Source: Mycobacterium sp. GA-1841 (GTDB lineage: Bacteria; Actinomycetota; Actinomycetes; Mycobacteriales; Mycobacteriaceae). From it: a DNA stretch of 64,000 nt. The position numbers and the translations under genes were made by a program. Within the stretch, counting starts at the first letter, position 1, and every line of letters begins with the position of its first letter. The stretch is from positions 186,001 through 250,000 of the forward strand of contig NZ_MBEQ01000070.1 in assembly GCF_001954135.1 (NCBI RefSeq), read 5' to 3'. The notes under the pieces are model-generated. The model saw nothing but the letters and a program-made list of their open reading frames with translations, did not search any database and had not been told where the DNA came from. Shown here piece by piece: positions 1 to 10,958 of the stretch.

Positions 1-1353
1 GAACTGCTGCTTCTGGGGTTCGCGACCCTGATCACCACCGTCGCGCTACTGATCGTCGAGGCCAACCAGGAACAGGGCCTGAGCTGGGATCTGGTGCGCT
101 ACGTCATCACGTTCGCCGCGCTGATGGGCGCTGCCCACCTGGCGATCCGACGTTTCACGCCCTATGCCGACCCGCTGCTGCTGCCCGTGGTGGCGCTGCT
201 CAACGGGCTCGGCCTGGTGATGATCCACCGGCTGGACCTGGCCAAAGGTGAGTTGACCTCGGACGATCTGGGTGGCACCGCCAATCAGCAGATGATGTGG
301 ACCCTGGTCGGCGTGATCGGGTTCTCGGCCGTGGTGGCAGTGCTGGCCGACCACCGCATGCTGGCTCGATACGGGTACATCTGCGCGCTGACGGGCCTTG
401 TGCTGCTGGTGATTCCGGCGCTGCTACCGGCGAGGTACTCCGAACAGTACGGCGCAAAGATCTGGATCCAGTTCCCCGGCTTCTCGATTCAGCCCGCCGA
501 GTTCTCCAAGATCCTGCTGCTCATCTTCTTCGCCGCGGTGTTGGTGGCCAAGCGAGACCTGTTCACCAGCGCCGGCAAGCATTTTCTCGGCTTGGATCTG
601 CCGCGGCCCCGCGACCTGGCTCCGTTGCTGCTGGCATGGGCGGCTTCGGTGGGCGTGATGGTGTTCGAAAAGGATTTGGGCACTTCACTTTTGCTGTACG
701 CGTCGTTTCTGGTGCTGGTCTATGTGGCCACCGAGCGGCTCAGCTGGGTGGTCATCGGACTGGCCCTCTTCGCAGCGGGAAGCGTTGTGGCATACCAGGT
801 TTTCGGCCATGTCCGGGTGCGGGTGGAAACCTGGCTCGACCCGTTCGCCGACCCTGAGGGCGCCGGCTATCAGATGGTGCAGTCGCTGTTCAGTTTCGCC
901 ACCGGCGGGATCTTCGGCACCGGCCTCGGCAACGGCCAGCCCGGCACCGTGCCCGCCGCGGCGACCGACTTCATCATCGCCGCGATCGGCGAGGAGCTCG
1001 GATTGGTCGGGCTCGCAGGCGTTCTCATGCTCTACACCATCTTCATCATCCGCGGTATGCGCACCGCGATCGCCGTCCGCGACAGCTTCGGCAAGCTGCT
1101 GGCCGCCGGCCTGGCCGCCACCCTGGCGATCCAACTGTTCATCGTCGTGGGCGGTGTCACCAAACTGATTCCGCTGACCGGGTTGACGACGCCGTGGATG
1201 TCCTACGGCGGATCCTCGCTGCTGGCCAACTACATCCTGCTGGCCATCCTGGTCCGCATCTCCCATGCGGCCCGTCGGCCGATCACCACCACCCCGGCGC
1301 CGAACCCCACCCCGATCGCCGCGGCCAGTACCGAGGTGATCGAGAAGGTATGA
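1..1353 (+). CDS. rodA: RodA, SEDS-family peptidoglycan glycosyltransferase (5' end cut by window)
   Basis: Polytopic SEDS (FtsW/RodA/SpoVE) protein that polymerises lipid II into glycan strands for cell elongation and pairs with a class B PBP. The frame is open from the first base, so the true start lies upstream and 450 residues are visible. Many hydrophobic segments are present, with the family signatures FEKDLGTSLLLY in the middle and GEELGLVG, PLTGLTTPWMSYGGSS near the C-terminus. The stop codon overlaps the pbpA start in an ATGA arrangement, so the two partners are translationally coupled. It is equivalent to Rv0017c and belongs to the rodA-pbpA-pknA-pknB operon, whose upstream members (pstP, fhaA, fhaB) would lie outside the window. 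Confidence 0.96.
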   Translation, partial: ELLLLGFATLITTVALLIVEANQEQGLSWDLVRYVITFAALMGAAHLAIRRFTPYADPLLLPVVALLNGLGLVMIHRLDLAKGELTSDDLGGTANQQMMWTLVGVIGFSAVVAVLADHRMLARYGYICALTGLVLLVIPALLPARYSEQYGAKIWIQFPGFSIQPAEFSKILLLIFFAAVLVAKRDLFTSAGKHFLGLDLPRPRDLAPLLLAWAASVGVMVFEKDLGTSLLLYASFLVLVYVATERLSWVVIGLALFAAGSVVAYQVFGHVRVRVETWLDPFADPEGAGYQMVQSLFSFATGGIFGTGLGNGQPGTVPAAATDFIIAAIGEELGLVGLAGVLMLYTIFIIRGMRTAIAVRDSFGKLLAAGLAATLAIQLFIVVGGVTKLIPLTGLTTPWMSYGGSSLLANYILLAILVRISHAARRPITTTPAPNPTPIAAASTEVIEKV

Positions 1354-2825
1354 ACACCTCCCTGCGCCGGGTGGCAGTCACGATCATGGTGCTGATCGTG
1401 CTGCTGCTGGCCAACGCCACGATCACCCAGGTGTTCACCGCCGACGGGTTGCGGGCCGACCCGCGCAATCAGCGGGTGCTGCTCGACGAATATTCGCGTC
1501 AACGCGGCCAGATCACCGCGGGCGGACAGCTGCTGGCCTACTCGGTGGCCACCGACGGACGGTTCCGCTTCCTACGCGTCTACCCGAACCCCGAGGTGTA
1601 CGCCCCGGTGACCGGGTTCTACTCGCTGGGTTACTCCAGCACCGGCCTGGAACGCGCCGAGGACACGATTCTCAACGGCTCCGACGAGCGGCTGTTCGGC
1701 CGCCGCCTGGCCGATTTTTTCACCGGCCGCGACCCCCGCGGCGGCAACGTCGACACCACGATCAAGCCCGAGGTACAGCAGGCCGCGTGGGATGCACTGC
1801 AGAAAGGCTGTGACGGCCCCTGCAAGGGCTCGGTGGTGGCACTGGAGCCTTCGACCGGCAAGATCCTCGCCATGGCGTCGGCTCCGTCATATGACCCCAA
1901 CCTGCTGGCCACCCACGATCTCGCCGCTCAGACTCAGACCTGGCAGCAGCTGCGCGACAACGAACAGTCGCCGCTGCTCAACCGTGCGATCTCCGAGACC
2001 TACCCGCCGGGCTCGACGTTCAAGGTGATCACCACCGCGGCCGCGCTGCAGTCCGGGGCCACGCCCGACACCCAGCTCACCGCGGCACCGCGGATTCCGC
2101 TGCCCGACAGCACCGCCACGCTGGAGAACTTCGCCGGCTCGTCCTGCGGCGCCGGCCCGACCGCGACGTTGCGCGAGGCATTCGCCAGATCGTGCAACAC
2201 CGCATTCGTCGAACTGGGACTGAACACCGGCGCCGACAAACTCAAGACCACCGCCCAGGCCTTCGGTCTGGACGAGCCTCCGCCACCGATCCCACTGCAG
2301 GTGGCCGAGTCCACCACGGGTCCCATCGCCGACGGAGCCGCGCTCGGCATGTCCAGCATCGGGCAGCGTGATGTGGCCCTGACTCCGCTGCAGAACGCGC
2401 AGGTCGCCGCCACCATCGCCAATGACGGGATCGCGATGCGCCCGTATCTTGTGGATAGCCTCAAAGGACCCGACCTGACCACGATCGCCACCACGGCGCC
2501 CGCCGAAGAGCGCCGGGCAGTGTCACCCCAGGTCGCAGCTACACTTACGGACTTGATGGTCGCCGCCGAGCAGGTGACTCAGCAGAAGGGAGCCATCGCC
2601 GGCGTGCAGATCGCTTCGAAGACCGGTACGGCAGAGCACGGGACGGACCCCCGTAACACTCCGCCGCATGCCTGGTACATCGCATTCGCACCGGCCTCCG
2701 ACCCCAAGGTCGCGGTCTCGGTGTTGATCGAGGACGGCGGGGACCGGTTGTCGGCCACCGGCGGCGCACTCGCCGCCCCGATCGGACGCGCCACGATTGC
2801 GGCGGCGCTGCGGGAGGGTTCATGA
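1350..2825 (+). CDS. pbpA: PbpA, class B penicillin-binding protein (transpeptidase)
   Basis: A 491-residue monofunctional D,D-transpeptidase, the partner of RodA in peptidoglycan cross-linking at the outer face of the membrane. A single N-terminal anchor spans about residues 8-28. The active-site serine is in STFK (S222-K225), followed by an SCN motif (RSCNTAF) and KTG (SKTGTAEHG). Cys154 and Cys158 (GCDGPC) match the disulfide pair known in the M. tuberculosis orthologue Rv0016c, and the length is the same. The ATG start at 1350 overlaps the rodA stop. A longer upstream extension of the frame is possible but would read through rodA and has no family support. Confidence 0.96.
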   Translation: MNTSLRRVAVTIMVLIVLLLANATITQVFTADGLRADPRNQRVLLDEYSRQRGQITAGGQLLAYSVATDGRFRFLRVYPNPEVYAPVTGFYSLGYSSTGLERAEDTILNGSDERLFGRRLADFFTGRDPRGGNVDTTIKPEVQQAAWDALQKGCDGPCKGSVVALEPSTGKILAMASAPSYDPNLLATHDLAAQTQTWQQLRDNEQSPLLNRAISETYPPGSTFKVITTAAALQSGATPDTQLTAAPRIPLPDSTATLENFAGSSCGAGPTATLREAFARSCNTAFVELGLNTGADKLKTTAQAFGLDEPPPPIPLQVAESTTGPIADGAALGMSSIGQRDVALTPLQNAQVAATIANDGIAMRPYLVDSLKGPDLTTIATTAPAEERRAVSPQVAATLTDLMVAAEQVTQQKGAIAGVQIASKTGTAEHGTDPRNTPPHAWYIAFAPASDPKVAVSVLIEDGGDRLSATGGALAAPIGRATIAAALREGS

Positions 2826-2832
2826 GTCCGCG

Positions 2833-2883
2833 AGCGAGGCGAGCAATGGGCCGCCTGAGGCGAACGAAGCGAGGCGAGCAATG
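2833..2883 (+). repeat. Duplicated 16-bp motif at the pbpA-pknA junction
   Basis: AGCGAGGCGAGCAATG occurs at 2833-2848 and again at 2868-2883, 35 bp apart. The second copy ends on the pknA ATG and supplies its purine-rich ribosome-binding region. The ATG of the first copy is in a different frame. A related string (AGCGAAGCGAGGGGA) lies at 30166-30180, just before the yidC start. Confidence 0.7.
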
Positions 2884-4154
2884 AGCCCCCGCGTCGGAGT
2901 CACGCTGTCCGGGCGGTACCGGCTGCAGCGGCTGATCGCCACCGGCGGTATGGGTCAGGTCTGGGAGGCCGTCGACTCACGGTTGGGCCGCCGCGTCGCG
3001 GTCAAGGTGCTCAAGGCGGAGTTCTCCACCGATGCCGAGTTCGTCGAGCGGTTCCGGGCCGAGGCCCGCACCGTGGCCATGCTCAACCACCCCGGCATCG
3101 CCAGCGTGTACGACTACGGCGAGACCGAACTGGACGGCGAGGGCCGCACCGCCTACCTGGTCATGGAGTTGATCAACGGCGAGCCGTTGAACTCGGTGAT
3201 CAAGCGCACCGGCCGGTTGTCGTTGCGTCATGCCCTGGACATGCTCGAGCAGACCGGCCGCGCCCTGCAGGTGGCGCACACCGCCGGCCTGGTGCACCGC
3301 GACGTCAAGCCCGGCAACATCCTGATCACCCCGACCGGCCAGGTGAAGCTGACCGACTTCGGCATCGCCAAGGCCGTCGACGCCGCCCCGGTCACCCAGA
3401 CCGGCATGGTGATGGGCACCGCCCAATACATCGCCCCCGAGCAGGCCCTGGGCCATGACGCCACCGCGGCCAGCGATGTGTATTCGCTGGGAGTGGTTGG
3501 CTACGAATCGGTTTCGGGTAAGCGGCCGTTCACCGGCGATGGTGCGCTGACGGTGGCGATGAAGCACATCAAGGAAACCCCACCGCCACTGCCGGCTGAT
3601 CTGCCGCCCAACGTGCGCGAGCTGATCGAGATCACCCTGGTGAAGAACCCCGGCATGCGCTACAAGTCCGGCGGTCCGTTCGCCGACGCGGTCGCCGCGG
3701 TGCGCTCGGGGCGTCGACCTCCCCGTCCCAACCAGGCTCCGACGTTGGGCCGTGCGGCTCCGGCTGCCGTGCCCTCGGCCGCCCAGGCCCGCGCCGCGGC
3801 CGATCTGACCGGCCGGACGCCGATGACGGCCACCCGGGCCCGGCCGACCACCGCCGCCCACCGCCCGGCGCCACCGCCGCGGCGCACGTTCTCGTCGGGG
3901 CAGCGGGCCCTGCTGTGGGCAGCCGGCGTGCTCGGCGCGCTGGCCATCGTCATCGCGATCCTGATCGTGCTCAACGCGCAGGACCGCAAGGATCAACAGC
4001 AGTCGCCGCCGCCCACGGTCACCGACACGGTGACCGAGACGACGCCCTACCAGACCCCGGCAGCGCTGCCGGATCTGGCTTTCCACGTGATCATGCCCAG
4101 CGACGCGGGGGCGCTCGCTCAGGGTGTCCCCAAGGCACCAGAACAGATACTGCG

Positions 4155-4158
<4 letters not shown>
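2881..4158 (+). CDS. pknA: PknA, membrane Ser/Thr protein kinase
   Basis: A 425-residue eukaryotic-like kinase controlling cell shape and division. The Gly-rich loop is ATGGMGQV (about 20-27), the catalytic Lys is K42 (VAVKVLK), the catalytic loop is HRDVKPGN, and the DFG is followed by an activation loop with a TQT pair and [11 protein letters not shown] Pro/Ala/Thr-rich juxtamembrane linker precedes one transmembrane helix at about 340-363, then a short extracellular tail of about 60 residues without PASTA domains. I chose the ATG at 2881 because the protein then begins [16 protein letters not shown] like Rv0015c. The upstream in-frame sequence is the duplicated junction motif, not kinase. 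The stop overlaps pknB (ATGA). Confidence 0.96.
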
Positions 4159-6003
<1,845 letters not shown>

Positions 6004-6026
<23 letters not shown>

Positions 6027-6678
6027 CCGCGGCCACGGCGCGGGCCACCTCGGCTTCGAGGGAGGCCACCAGCTGCTCGGCGGGCGCGGCACCGCAGACC
6101 CCCAGCCAATTGGCCAGCATGCGGTGCCCGCCCTCGGTGAGGATCGACTCCGGGTGGAACTGCACCCCGTGGATCGGCAGCTCACGGTGACGCACGGCCA
6201 TGATCACGCCGCTGTCGGTCTGCCCGATGACCTCGAGCTCGGCCGGCACCGTCTCGGGCAGGATCGTCAACGAGTGGTAGCGGGTCGCGGTGAACGGATC
6301 CGGCAATCCTGTGAGCACCCCGGCATCGTCGTGGTGCACGACGCTGGTCTTGCCGTGCAACAACTCGGGGGCCCGGTCGACCGTGGCACCGAATGCCACG
6401 CCGATGGCCTGGTGGCCGAGGCAGACCCCGAGTAGGGGAGTGGCGGCCGCGGCGCACGCCCGTACCAGGGGAATCGTGGCACCGGCGCGTTCGGGGGTAC
6501 CCGGCCCGGGGCTCAGCAGCACGCCGTCGAAATCGGCGGCCACCTTGGCGAGGTCGGCTTCGGTGGCCAACCGTTGGTCGTCGTTACGCCAGACCTGCGC
6601 GTCCACCCCGAGCTGGCCCAGGTACTGGACCAGGTTGAACACGAAGCTGTCATAGTTGTCGACGACCAGAACCTGCAT
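6004..6678 (-). CDS. trpG: TrpG/PabA, glutamine amidotransferase subunit
   Basis: A 224-residue class I glutamine amidotransferase supplying ammonia to anthranilate synthase and/or aminodeoxychorismate synthase (tryptophan and folate pathways, cytoplasmic). It has the N-terminal VDNYDSFVFN signature, the oxyanion region SPGPGTPE, nucleophile Cys86 in GVCLGHQAIG, and the His/Glu pair in VQFHPESILTEGG near residue 175. The length is usual for the family. It is equivalent to Rv0013. The partner synthase is not adjacent, so whether it serves Trp, folate or both cannot be read from context. Its 3' end overlaps the pknB 3' end. Confidence 0.93.
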
Positions 6679-6695
6679 CGGCCCAGGTTACCGGG

Positions 6696-7445
6696 TTAAT
6701 AGCCGACAGGTCCCGCGGGTTTCGCGTACCGCATGCGCAGCGGCTCGGTGTGGCCGGTGAGCTCGACCTCGGCACGGGGTTCCTCCAGATAGCCGAGCCC
6801 GAACCGCACCACGTACTGCTTGTAGAGGTTCACCAGAGGTGCGCCGGCCAGCGCGGCCTGCATCGCCGGGACGTCGCCGACCGCGGTGATGACGTAGGGC
6901 GGGCTGTATGTGCGGCCGTTGAGCAGCAAGGTGTTGCCGACGCAGCGTGGGGCCGAGGTGGCGATGATGCGCTGGTCCTGCATCTGGATGCCCTCGGCGC
7001 CGGCGCTCCACAACGCATTGAGCACCGCCTGGATGTCCTGCTGGTGCACCACCAGGTCGTCGGGGGCGGCATCGCGGGGGAAACGGCCCTCGGCGTCGCG
7101 CTGGGCGTCGTTGAGGGTGACCACCAGGCCGGGCCCCCGCACGGGCACCACTCCGGCGTCCACGGCCAACTCGGCGGAACGTTTCGTGATCGCGGCGAGC
7201 GCCGCGTGCGAGCTGGGGGACCCACCGTGATGGCTGTCGATCTCGGTGGACAGTGAATCGCGCTGGGCGGTCAGCCGGTCCACGGACTGCTGTGCCTCGC
7301 GGACCAGGTCGACGAGCCGGGGAGAATCGCTGCGGCGGATCTCATCCCCGCCGGAGACGCCGTGAGTGGCCGCCAGCAGCAGGCCGGCGCACAGGCAGAC
7401 CACCGGTACGCCATAGCGCCACGGGGACCGATCAGGTTGGTCCAT
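6696..7445 (-). CDS. DUF881 membrane-anchored protein
   Basis: A 249-residue protein equivalent to Rv0012. An N-terminal membrane anchor (about residues 9-27) is followed by a coiled-coil-prone stretch (VDRLTAQRDSLSTEID) and a DUF881 domain to the end (VRGPGLVVTLNDAQ and a C-terminal RYAKPAG). DUF881 proteins sit beside division genes in actinobacteria and resemble divisome-associated anchors; no activity is established. I chose the ATG at 7445, preceded by an AAAGAGA ribosome-binding site. A longer start at 7490 would run into the space shared with the divergent crgA. It lies 17 bp upstream of trpG on the same strand. Confidence 0.88.
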   Translation of the reverse strand: MDQPDRSPWRYGVPVVCLCAGLLLAATHGVSGGDEIRRSDSPRLVDLVREAQQSVDRLTAQRDSLSTEIDSHHGGSPSSHAALAAITKRSAELAVDAGVVPVRGPGLVVTLNDAQRDAEGRFPRDAAPDDLVVHQQDIQAVLNALWSAGAEGIQMQDQRIIATSAPRCVGNTLLLNGRTYSPPYVITAVGDVPAMQAALAGAPLVNLYKQYVVRFGLGYLEEPRAEVELTGHTEPLRMRYAKPAGPVGY

Positions 7446-7539
7446 CGCTGTCTCTTTCCGACGTGCAGCTACGTTAGGCTCGTGAGGCATCCTGCCTCAT
7501 CGTCGCACCGTGTGACGCCGACTGTCCGCGAAGGTACCC

Positions 7540-7824
7540 ATGCCCAAGTCCAAAGTCCGCAAAAAGAACGATTTCACCATCAAGCCGGTGAGCCGGACCC
7601 CGGTCAAGGTGAAAGCCGGGCCGTCGAGTGTGTGGTTCGTCGCGCTGTTCATCGGCCTCATGTTGTTCGGTCTGTTGTGGCTGCTGGTGTTCCAGCTGGC
7701 CGCCACCAACCCGGTGGACACGCCGTCGTTTCTGCAATGGATGGCTGACCTGGGTCCGTGGAACTACGCGATCGCGTTTGCCTTCATGATCAGCGGGCTG
7801 TTGCTCACGATGCGCTGGCGCTGA
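7540..7824 (+). CDS. crgA: CrgA, division-septum membrane protein
   Basis: A 94-residue actinobacterial divisome protein that interacts with FtsZ, FtsI/FtsQ and CwsA. A basic N-terminus (MPKSKVRKK) is followed by two transmembrane helices at about 31-53 and 73-91 joined by a short loop, which is the family layout and length (Rv0011c has 93 residues). The ATG at 7540 has the upstream purines GAAGG. It is transcribed divergently from the DUF881 gene. Confidence 0.95.
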   Translation: MPKSKVRKKNDFTIKPVSRTPVKVKAGPSSVWFVALFIGLMLFGLLWLLVFQLAATNPVDTPSFLQWMADLGPWNYAIAFAFMISGLLLTMRWR

Positions 7825-7914
7825 CCCGGAACGACACCCTAATGAATTCATCTTACGTTTTCAGCGTTACCGAACCAGCAACGTCGACGATGCTCAATCA
7901 CATCGTTGTGATTC

Positions 7915-7944
7915 ATCCCCATTGGGGATAGCACCTGTGGATAA
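7915..7944. promoter_or_regulatory. Palindrome and consensus DnaA box upstream of the PH-domain gene
   Basis: A perfect 6-3-6 inverted repeat (ATCCCC-ATT-GGGGAT) at 7915-7929 is followed by TGTGGATAA at 7936-7944, an exact reverse-complement DnaA box (TTATCCACA). Both lie in the 155-bp AT-richer gap between crgA and the next gene, about 19 kb from oriC. A regulatory role is inferred from position only. Confidence 0.45.
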
Positions 7945-7979
7945 CTCCATTAGGCGCGGTAAGAGGGTGTGAACAACCC

Positions 7980-8396
7980 GTGCAGCAAACTCATTGGAGC
8001 CCACCGGCTGCTGGAGTCGCTGGTTGCGGCTTAGCCGGGTTGGCGATGGCTATCGCAGCTGTGACCGTGATCACAGACCCGCCCGGACGTGTTCTTGCCG
8101 GCATTGCTGCGGTGGGATTGCTCACCTTCGCAACCATGTCGTGGCGGGCACGGCCGAAACTGGCAATCAATCAAGACAGTCTCACCGTCGCCGGGTGGTG
8201 GCGCGACCGGAACTACCGCCGCGATGACATCCGGAAGGTCCGCATCACGGAGTTCCGCCGCATCGGCCGCAAGGTCCGGCTGTTGGAGATCGACACGGTC
8301 GATGACCGGCTGGTGGTCCTGACGCGGTGGGATCTCGGGACCGACCCGCTTCACGTGCTCGACGCGCTCACCGAGGCCGGTTTCGCGACCCCGTGA
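7980..8396 (+). CDS. PH-domain membrane protein (Rv0010c-like)
   Basis: A 138-residue protein with two N-terminal hydrophobic segments (about 13-33 and 37-53), then a compact beta-rich domain (PKLAINQDSLTVAGWW, KVRITEFRRIGRK, RLVVLTRWDLG) that fits the bacterial PH/DUF2581 fold. It matches Rv0010c in position and size. The GTG start at 7980 is the first in frame after the palindrome/DnaA-box region. Function is unknown; its place between crgA and ppiA is conserved in mycobacteria. Confidence 0.82.
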   Translation: MQQTHWSPPAAGVAGCGLAGLAMAIAAVTVITDPPGRVLAGIAAVGLLTFATMSWRARPKLAINQDSLTVAGWWRDRNYRRDDIRKVRITEFRRIGRKVRLLEIDTVDDRLVVLTRWDLGTDPLHVLDALTEAGFATP

Positions 8397-8429
8397 ACGT
8401 GACCGCGTAAAAAAGCCCCTCACACAACA

Positions 8430-8456
8430 CGACGCCCCCGGCTACCGGGGGCGTCG
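8430..8456. terminator. Strong hairpin between convergent genes
   Basis: A 12-bp perfect stem (8430-8441 with 8445-8456) with a CTA loop sits between the convergent PH-domain gene and ppiA. On the minus strand a run of six T follows about 15-20 bases later (8409-8416), so it fits a bidirectional, mainly ppiA-side, terminator. Confidence 0.75.
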
Positions 8457-8484
8457 CGCGTTTGTCCGTGCGGGAGGCGCAGCT

Positions 8485-9030
8485 TTATGCCACGGTCACC
8501 GATTCGATGACCACCGGCTCGCTCGGTCGGTCGGAGCGGTCGGTGGCGGTGGAGGCGATCGCGTCGACCACCTTCTGCGACTCGGGATCCACGACCTCGC
8601 CGAAGATGGTGTGCTTGCGGTTCAGGTGCGGGGTCTGCCCGACGGTGATGAAGAACTGCGAACCGTTGGTGCCCGGTCCGGCATTGGCCATGGCCAGCAG
8701 GTAGGGCTTGTCGAACTGCAGCTCGGGGTGGAACTCGTCCTCGAACTTGTAGCCGGGCCCACCGCGGCCGGTGCCGGTCGGGTCGCCGCCCTGGATCATG
8801 AAGCCGTCGATGACCCGGTGGAAGACCGCGCCGTCGTAGAACGGACCGGACGTGCCGCCGGAGGCATTCTCGGTGCTGTAGTCCTTGGTGCCCTGCGCCA
8901 AACCGACGAAGTTGGCCACGGTCTTGGGAGCGTGGTTTCCGAACAGTGCGATCTTGATGTCGCCGCGGTTGGTGTGCAGTGTCGCCGTCGCGGTCTGAAT
9001 GGGGCTCGTCACAAGAAGCCAGTCTGCCAT
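8485..9030 (-). CDS. ppiA: PpiA, cyclophilin-type peptidyl-prolyl isomerase
   Basis: A 181-residue cyclophilin A homologue catalysing cis-trans isomerisation of prolyl bonds during protein folding. Core motifs are present: [19 protein letters not shown] (with the catalytic Arg), [17 protein letters not shown] and HTIFGEV. No signal peptide or lipobox is seen, as for Rv0009. The ATG at 9030 gives an N-terminus ([20 protein letters not shown]) that aligns with Rv0009. The longer open frame to 9072 adds residues with no family match. Confidence 0.95.
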   Translation of the reverse strand: MADWLLVTSPIQTATATLHTNRGDIKIALFGNHAPKTVANFVGLAQGTKDYSTENASGGTSGPFYDGAVFHRVIDGFMIQGGDPTGTGRGGPGYKFEDEFHPELQFDKPYLLAMANAGPGTNGSQFFITVGQTPHLNRKHTIFGEVVDPESQKVVDAIASTATDRSDRPSEPVVIESVTVA

Positions 9031-9131
9031 CCCGAGCCTGGCGACCGTCAGATACCCCGCCAACGCCCCCACACCGGCGTGGAGATGGCAATGTGGAGCC
9101 CAGCCCAGACACGAGCCCAGAAAGGTGCCCC

Positions 9132-9524
9132 ATGACCGCGAACGTGGATATCCGGTTGGCCCCCCATCAGCGGCTGGCCCGCGGCTTGAAATACAGCACG
9201 CTCGGGCCCGTCGACGTGACGCGCGGGGTGGCGGGAATCAGCGCCAACACCGTGTCCGCCGCCGCGGCCGGGCTCCGTAAGCGCTATGAGTCCGGCAAGC
9301 TGCGTCGTCAGCTCGCCGCCGCCGCCGAAGCCGTGGCCGCGCTGCCGGAGGTGATCCAGGAAGCCGCCGCACCACCCAAGCGGCGTCGCCGCCCCCTGGT
9401 GATCGCCGGCGTCGCCGCCGCCGTGCTGGCCGGTGGGGCAGTGACATTCTCGATCGTGCGGCGCTCCATGCGGCCCGAGCCCTCACCGCTGCCGCCCAGC
9501 GTCGAGGTCAGCCCGAAACCCTGA
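9132..9524 (+). CDS. cwsA: CwsA, cell-wall synthesis and shape protein
   Basis: A 130-residue protein equivalent to Rv0008c, a mycobacterial membrane protein that interacts with CrgA and Wag31 and is needed for normal wall synthesis and shape. An N-terminal cytoplasmic region ([20 protein letters not shown]) is followed by an Ala-rich amphipathic stretch, a basic PPKRRRR cluster and one transmembrane helix at about 88-109, then a short Pro-rich tail. The ATG at 9132 is preceded by GAAAGG. Its partner CrgA is encoded 1.5 kb away in this window. Confidence 0.9.
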   Translation: MTANVDIRLAPHQRLARGLKYSTLGPVDVTRGVAGISANTVSAAAAGLRKRYESGKLRRQLAAAAEAVAALPEVIQEAAAPPKRRRRPLVIAGVAAAVLAGGAVTFSIVRRSMRPEPSPLPPSVEVSPKP

Positions 9525-9533
9525 CCGGGCGGG

Positions 9534-10154
9534 CTACTGCGCGGTCGGCGGCTGGCAATCCAGCCACTGACCGTTTTCCTTGACGAAAGCGTTGGGCTGC
9601 GTGGCCGTCGCCGGTGGGTTCACGCCGAACACCCATGTCGTGGTGAGGTCGGCGGTCGCCTTGTCACCGGTGACCTTGATGTTCTCCACCTTGTCGATCG
9701 TGGCCTTCGACGTCTGCCGAAGAAGCTCAAGGTTCGCCGCCTTGTACGCCGGCTCGTCGTATCGGATCAACGCGTCGACCAATTTGTTGATGGTGGCGTC
9801 CGATGCCGTAGGGTGCTGCCGTTTGAACCCACTCCGCAGCAGGTCGACGGGGGCGCCGGCCAGTTCTCCGGGGGCGCCGGCCGCGCTGATCGGCGGAAAG
9901 AACGTATCCACTTGATTTCGTACCGCGTCGCGGTATTGCACACAGGTCAGCTCGGCCAACCGGTTGAAATCGAACCCGGCCAACGCCTTTCCTTCCTGAG
10001 CGACCAGGTCGCGGATCTGCTGTTCGGCACTGACCGGCGCCACCGAGGAGGCGGGCGAACTCGACGTCGCCTCCGGAGCGCTCTCCGATCCACAACCGGC
10101 AACCGTCAAGACGGCAATGCCCACGACAAATGCACGTATCACCAAAGTTCTCAC
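9534..10154 (-). CDS. Putative lipoprotein
   Basis: A 206-residue exported protein. The N-terminus is a signal peptide ending in the lipobox LTVAGC, with the lipidated Cys at position 21, then a Ser/Ala/Pro-rich linker and a compact alpha+beta domain (QIRDLVAQEGKALAGFDFNRL and a C-terminal WVFGVNP..NGQWLDCQ) resembling NTF2-like/DUF4878-type extracellular domains. Two Cys outside the lipobox could form a disulfide. It converges on cwsA with a 9-bp gap. Ancestrally it lay directly downstream of tRNA-Ala, before the element at 10275-15476 inserted. No specific function is recognised. Confidence 0.75.
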   Translation of the reverse strand: MRTLVIRAFVVGIAVLTVAGCGSESAPEATSSSPASSVAPVSAEQQIRDLVAQEGKALAGFDFNRLAELTCVQYRDAVRNQVDTFFPPISAAGAPGELAGAPVDLLRSGFKRQHPTASDATINKLVDALIRYDEPAYKAANLELLRQTSKATIDKVENIKVTGDKATADLTTTWVFGVNPPATATQPNAFVKENGQWLDCQPPTAQ

Positions 10155-10232
10155 TTCCCCCCGCTGGCCGACAGCGGCAGCTTACCGGTCACCCAACCGC
10201 TGAGGGCCGTTGCGCAGCACGCGCCACACACG

Positions 10233-10265
10233 AAAAAGCGGCCCCGGTGCGCACACCGGAACCGC
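10233..10265 (-). terminator. Original tRNA-Ala terminator, now orphaned
   Basis: Read on the minus strand, a 12-bp stem (10254-10265 with 10238-10249, two G-T pairs) with a four-base loop is followed by five T (10237-10233): a classic intrinsic terminator. It sits just beyond the leftmost copy of the tRNA 3' half and so would have ended tRNA-Ala transcription before the element inserted. Confidence 0.8.
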
Positions 10266-10274
10266 CGTCAAATC

Positions 10275-10322
10275 TTGTGGAGCCTAGGAGATTCGAACTC
10301 CTGACATCTGCCTTGCAAAGGC
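10275..10322. repeat. Distal attachment core (copy of tRNA-Ala 3' half)
   Basis: These 48 bp are identical to 15429-15476. They cover the tRNA 3' end, T-arm, variable loop and part of the anticodon arm, then diverge at 10323 (G here, A in the intact tRNA). This marks the element's left end. Confidence 0.92.
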
Positions 10323-10404
10323 GAACCATGTTGCTGCTCAGCGGTTGTGAATAGCAATCACGTGCCAAAACAGATCACCGTGGATCACGGTAGTCATCTG
10401 TAAC

Positions 10405-10434
10405 TGTGGTCAAATTGTGGTCAGTGAGTGGTCA
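10405..10434 (+). repeat. Three 11-bp-phased repeats, probable arm-type sites
   Basis: TGTGGTCA at 10405 and 10416 and AGTGGTCA at 10427 are spaced exactly 11 bp apart, about 80-110 bp inside the left core. A related pair lies inside the right end. Such phased arrays beside an attachment core fit integrase arm-type or excisionase binding sites; this is inference. Confidence 0.55.
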
Positions 10435-10851
10435 ACTGTTCGGAATCTTCGGGGCCGTGTACGACCCCAGGTCGTCCAGAAGGATTGAGACTGTATGTCG
10501 TAGGGCCAATACTGTGCTTCGGAGGCGCTCGTTTTCTTCTCTCAAACGCGTGGCCTCGGCTTCTAGCTCCCTCAACGACTGCGCGGCCGCCCCCTGGTCG
10601 GGGCTCTCCACGAAAAGGCCGAACGTGTTAGCTCTATGATCGGCAGTCTCCTGAATGCCTTCCGGAAGCTGCGGACCATCCGCTACACGCTCCTTCAGAT
10701 ACGCGAGCACCGATTCTGCCGTCAACTGACAGGGATTCGAACCCGGCATGCGGACCAGGCGGCCATCCCGAATTAGACGCCTTACCGTCGACTCGCTCTC
10801 CCGCGACAGCTCCGCAACGTCTCTCACGGAGTAGCTCGGTTTCGCTTGCAC
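10432..10851 (-). CDS. HTH DNA-binding protein with coiled coil (excisionase-like)
   Basis: A 139-residue protein starting at a GTG. Residues about 6-50 form a MerR/excisionase-type winged helix (YSVRDVAELSRESESTVRRL then IRDGRLVRM), the class used by recombination directionality factors and phage regulators. Residues about 95-125 are a heptad-rich coiled coil (SLRELEAEATRLREENERLR), suggesting a dimer. The gene ends inside the left phased repeats and is divergent from the ribbon-helix-helix gene, with a palindromic operator between them. It could be the element's excisionase or a transcriptional regulator; the sequence does not decide. Confidence 0.72.
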   Translation of the reverse strand: MQAKPSYSVRDVAELSRESESTVRRLIRDGRLVRMPGSNPCQLTAESVLAYLKERVADGPQLPEGIQETADHRANTFGLFVESPDQGAAAQSLRELEAEATRLREENERLRSTVLALRHTVSILLDDLGSYTAPKIPNS

Positions 10852-10881
10852 TCCGCCACACCTGTCAAATCCCAGTCAGTT

Positions 10882-10896
10882 GACGGTCAAACCGTC
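10882..10896. promoter_or_regulatory. Palindromic operator 1 (GACGGT-N3-ACCGTC)
   Basis: A perfect 6-3-6 inverted repeat between the divergent HTH and ribbon-helix-helix genes, overlapping a TTGACG -35-like hexamer at 10880. The same palindrome with a different spacer lies at 11209-11223. Confidence 0.65.
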
Positions 10897-10958
10897 GGAA
10901 CTCAAGTAGTCTCTCAGATAACCGCCAAATGACAGTCGTGAAATTCGCTGGGAGTGAA

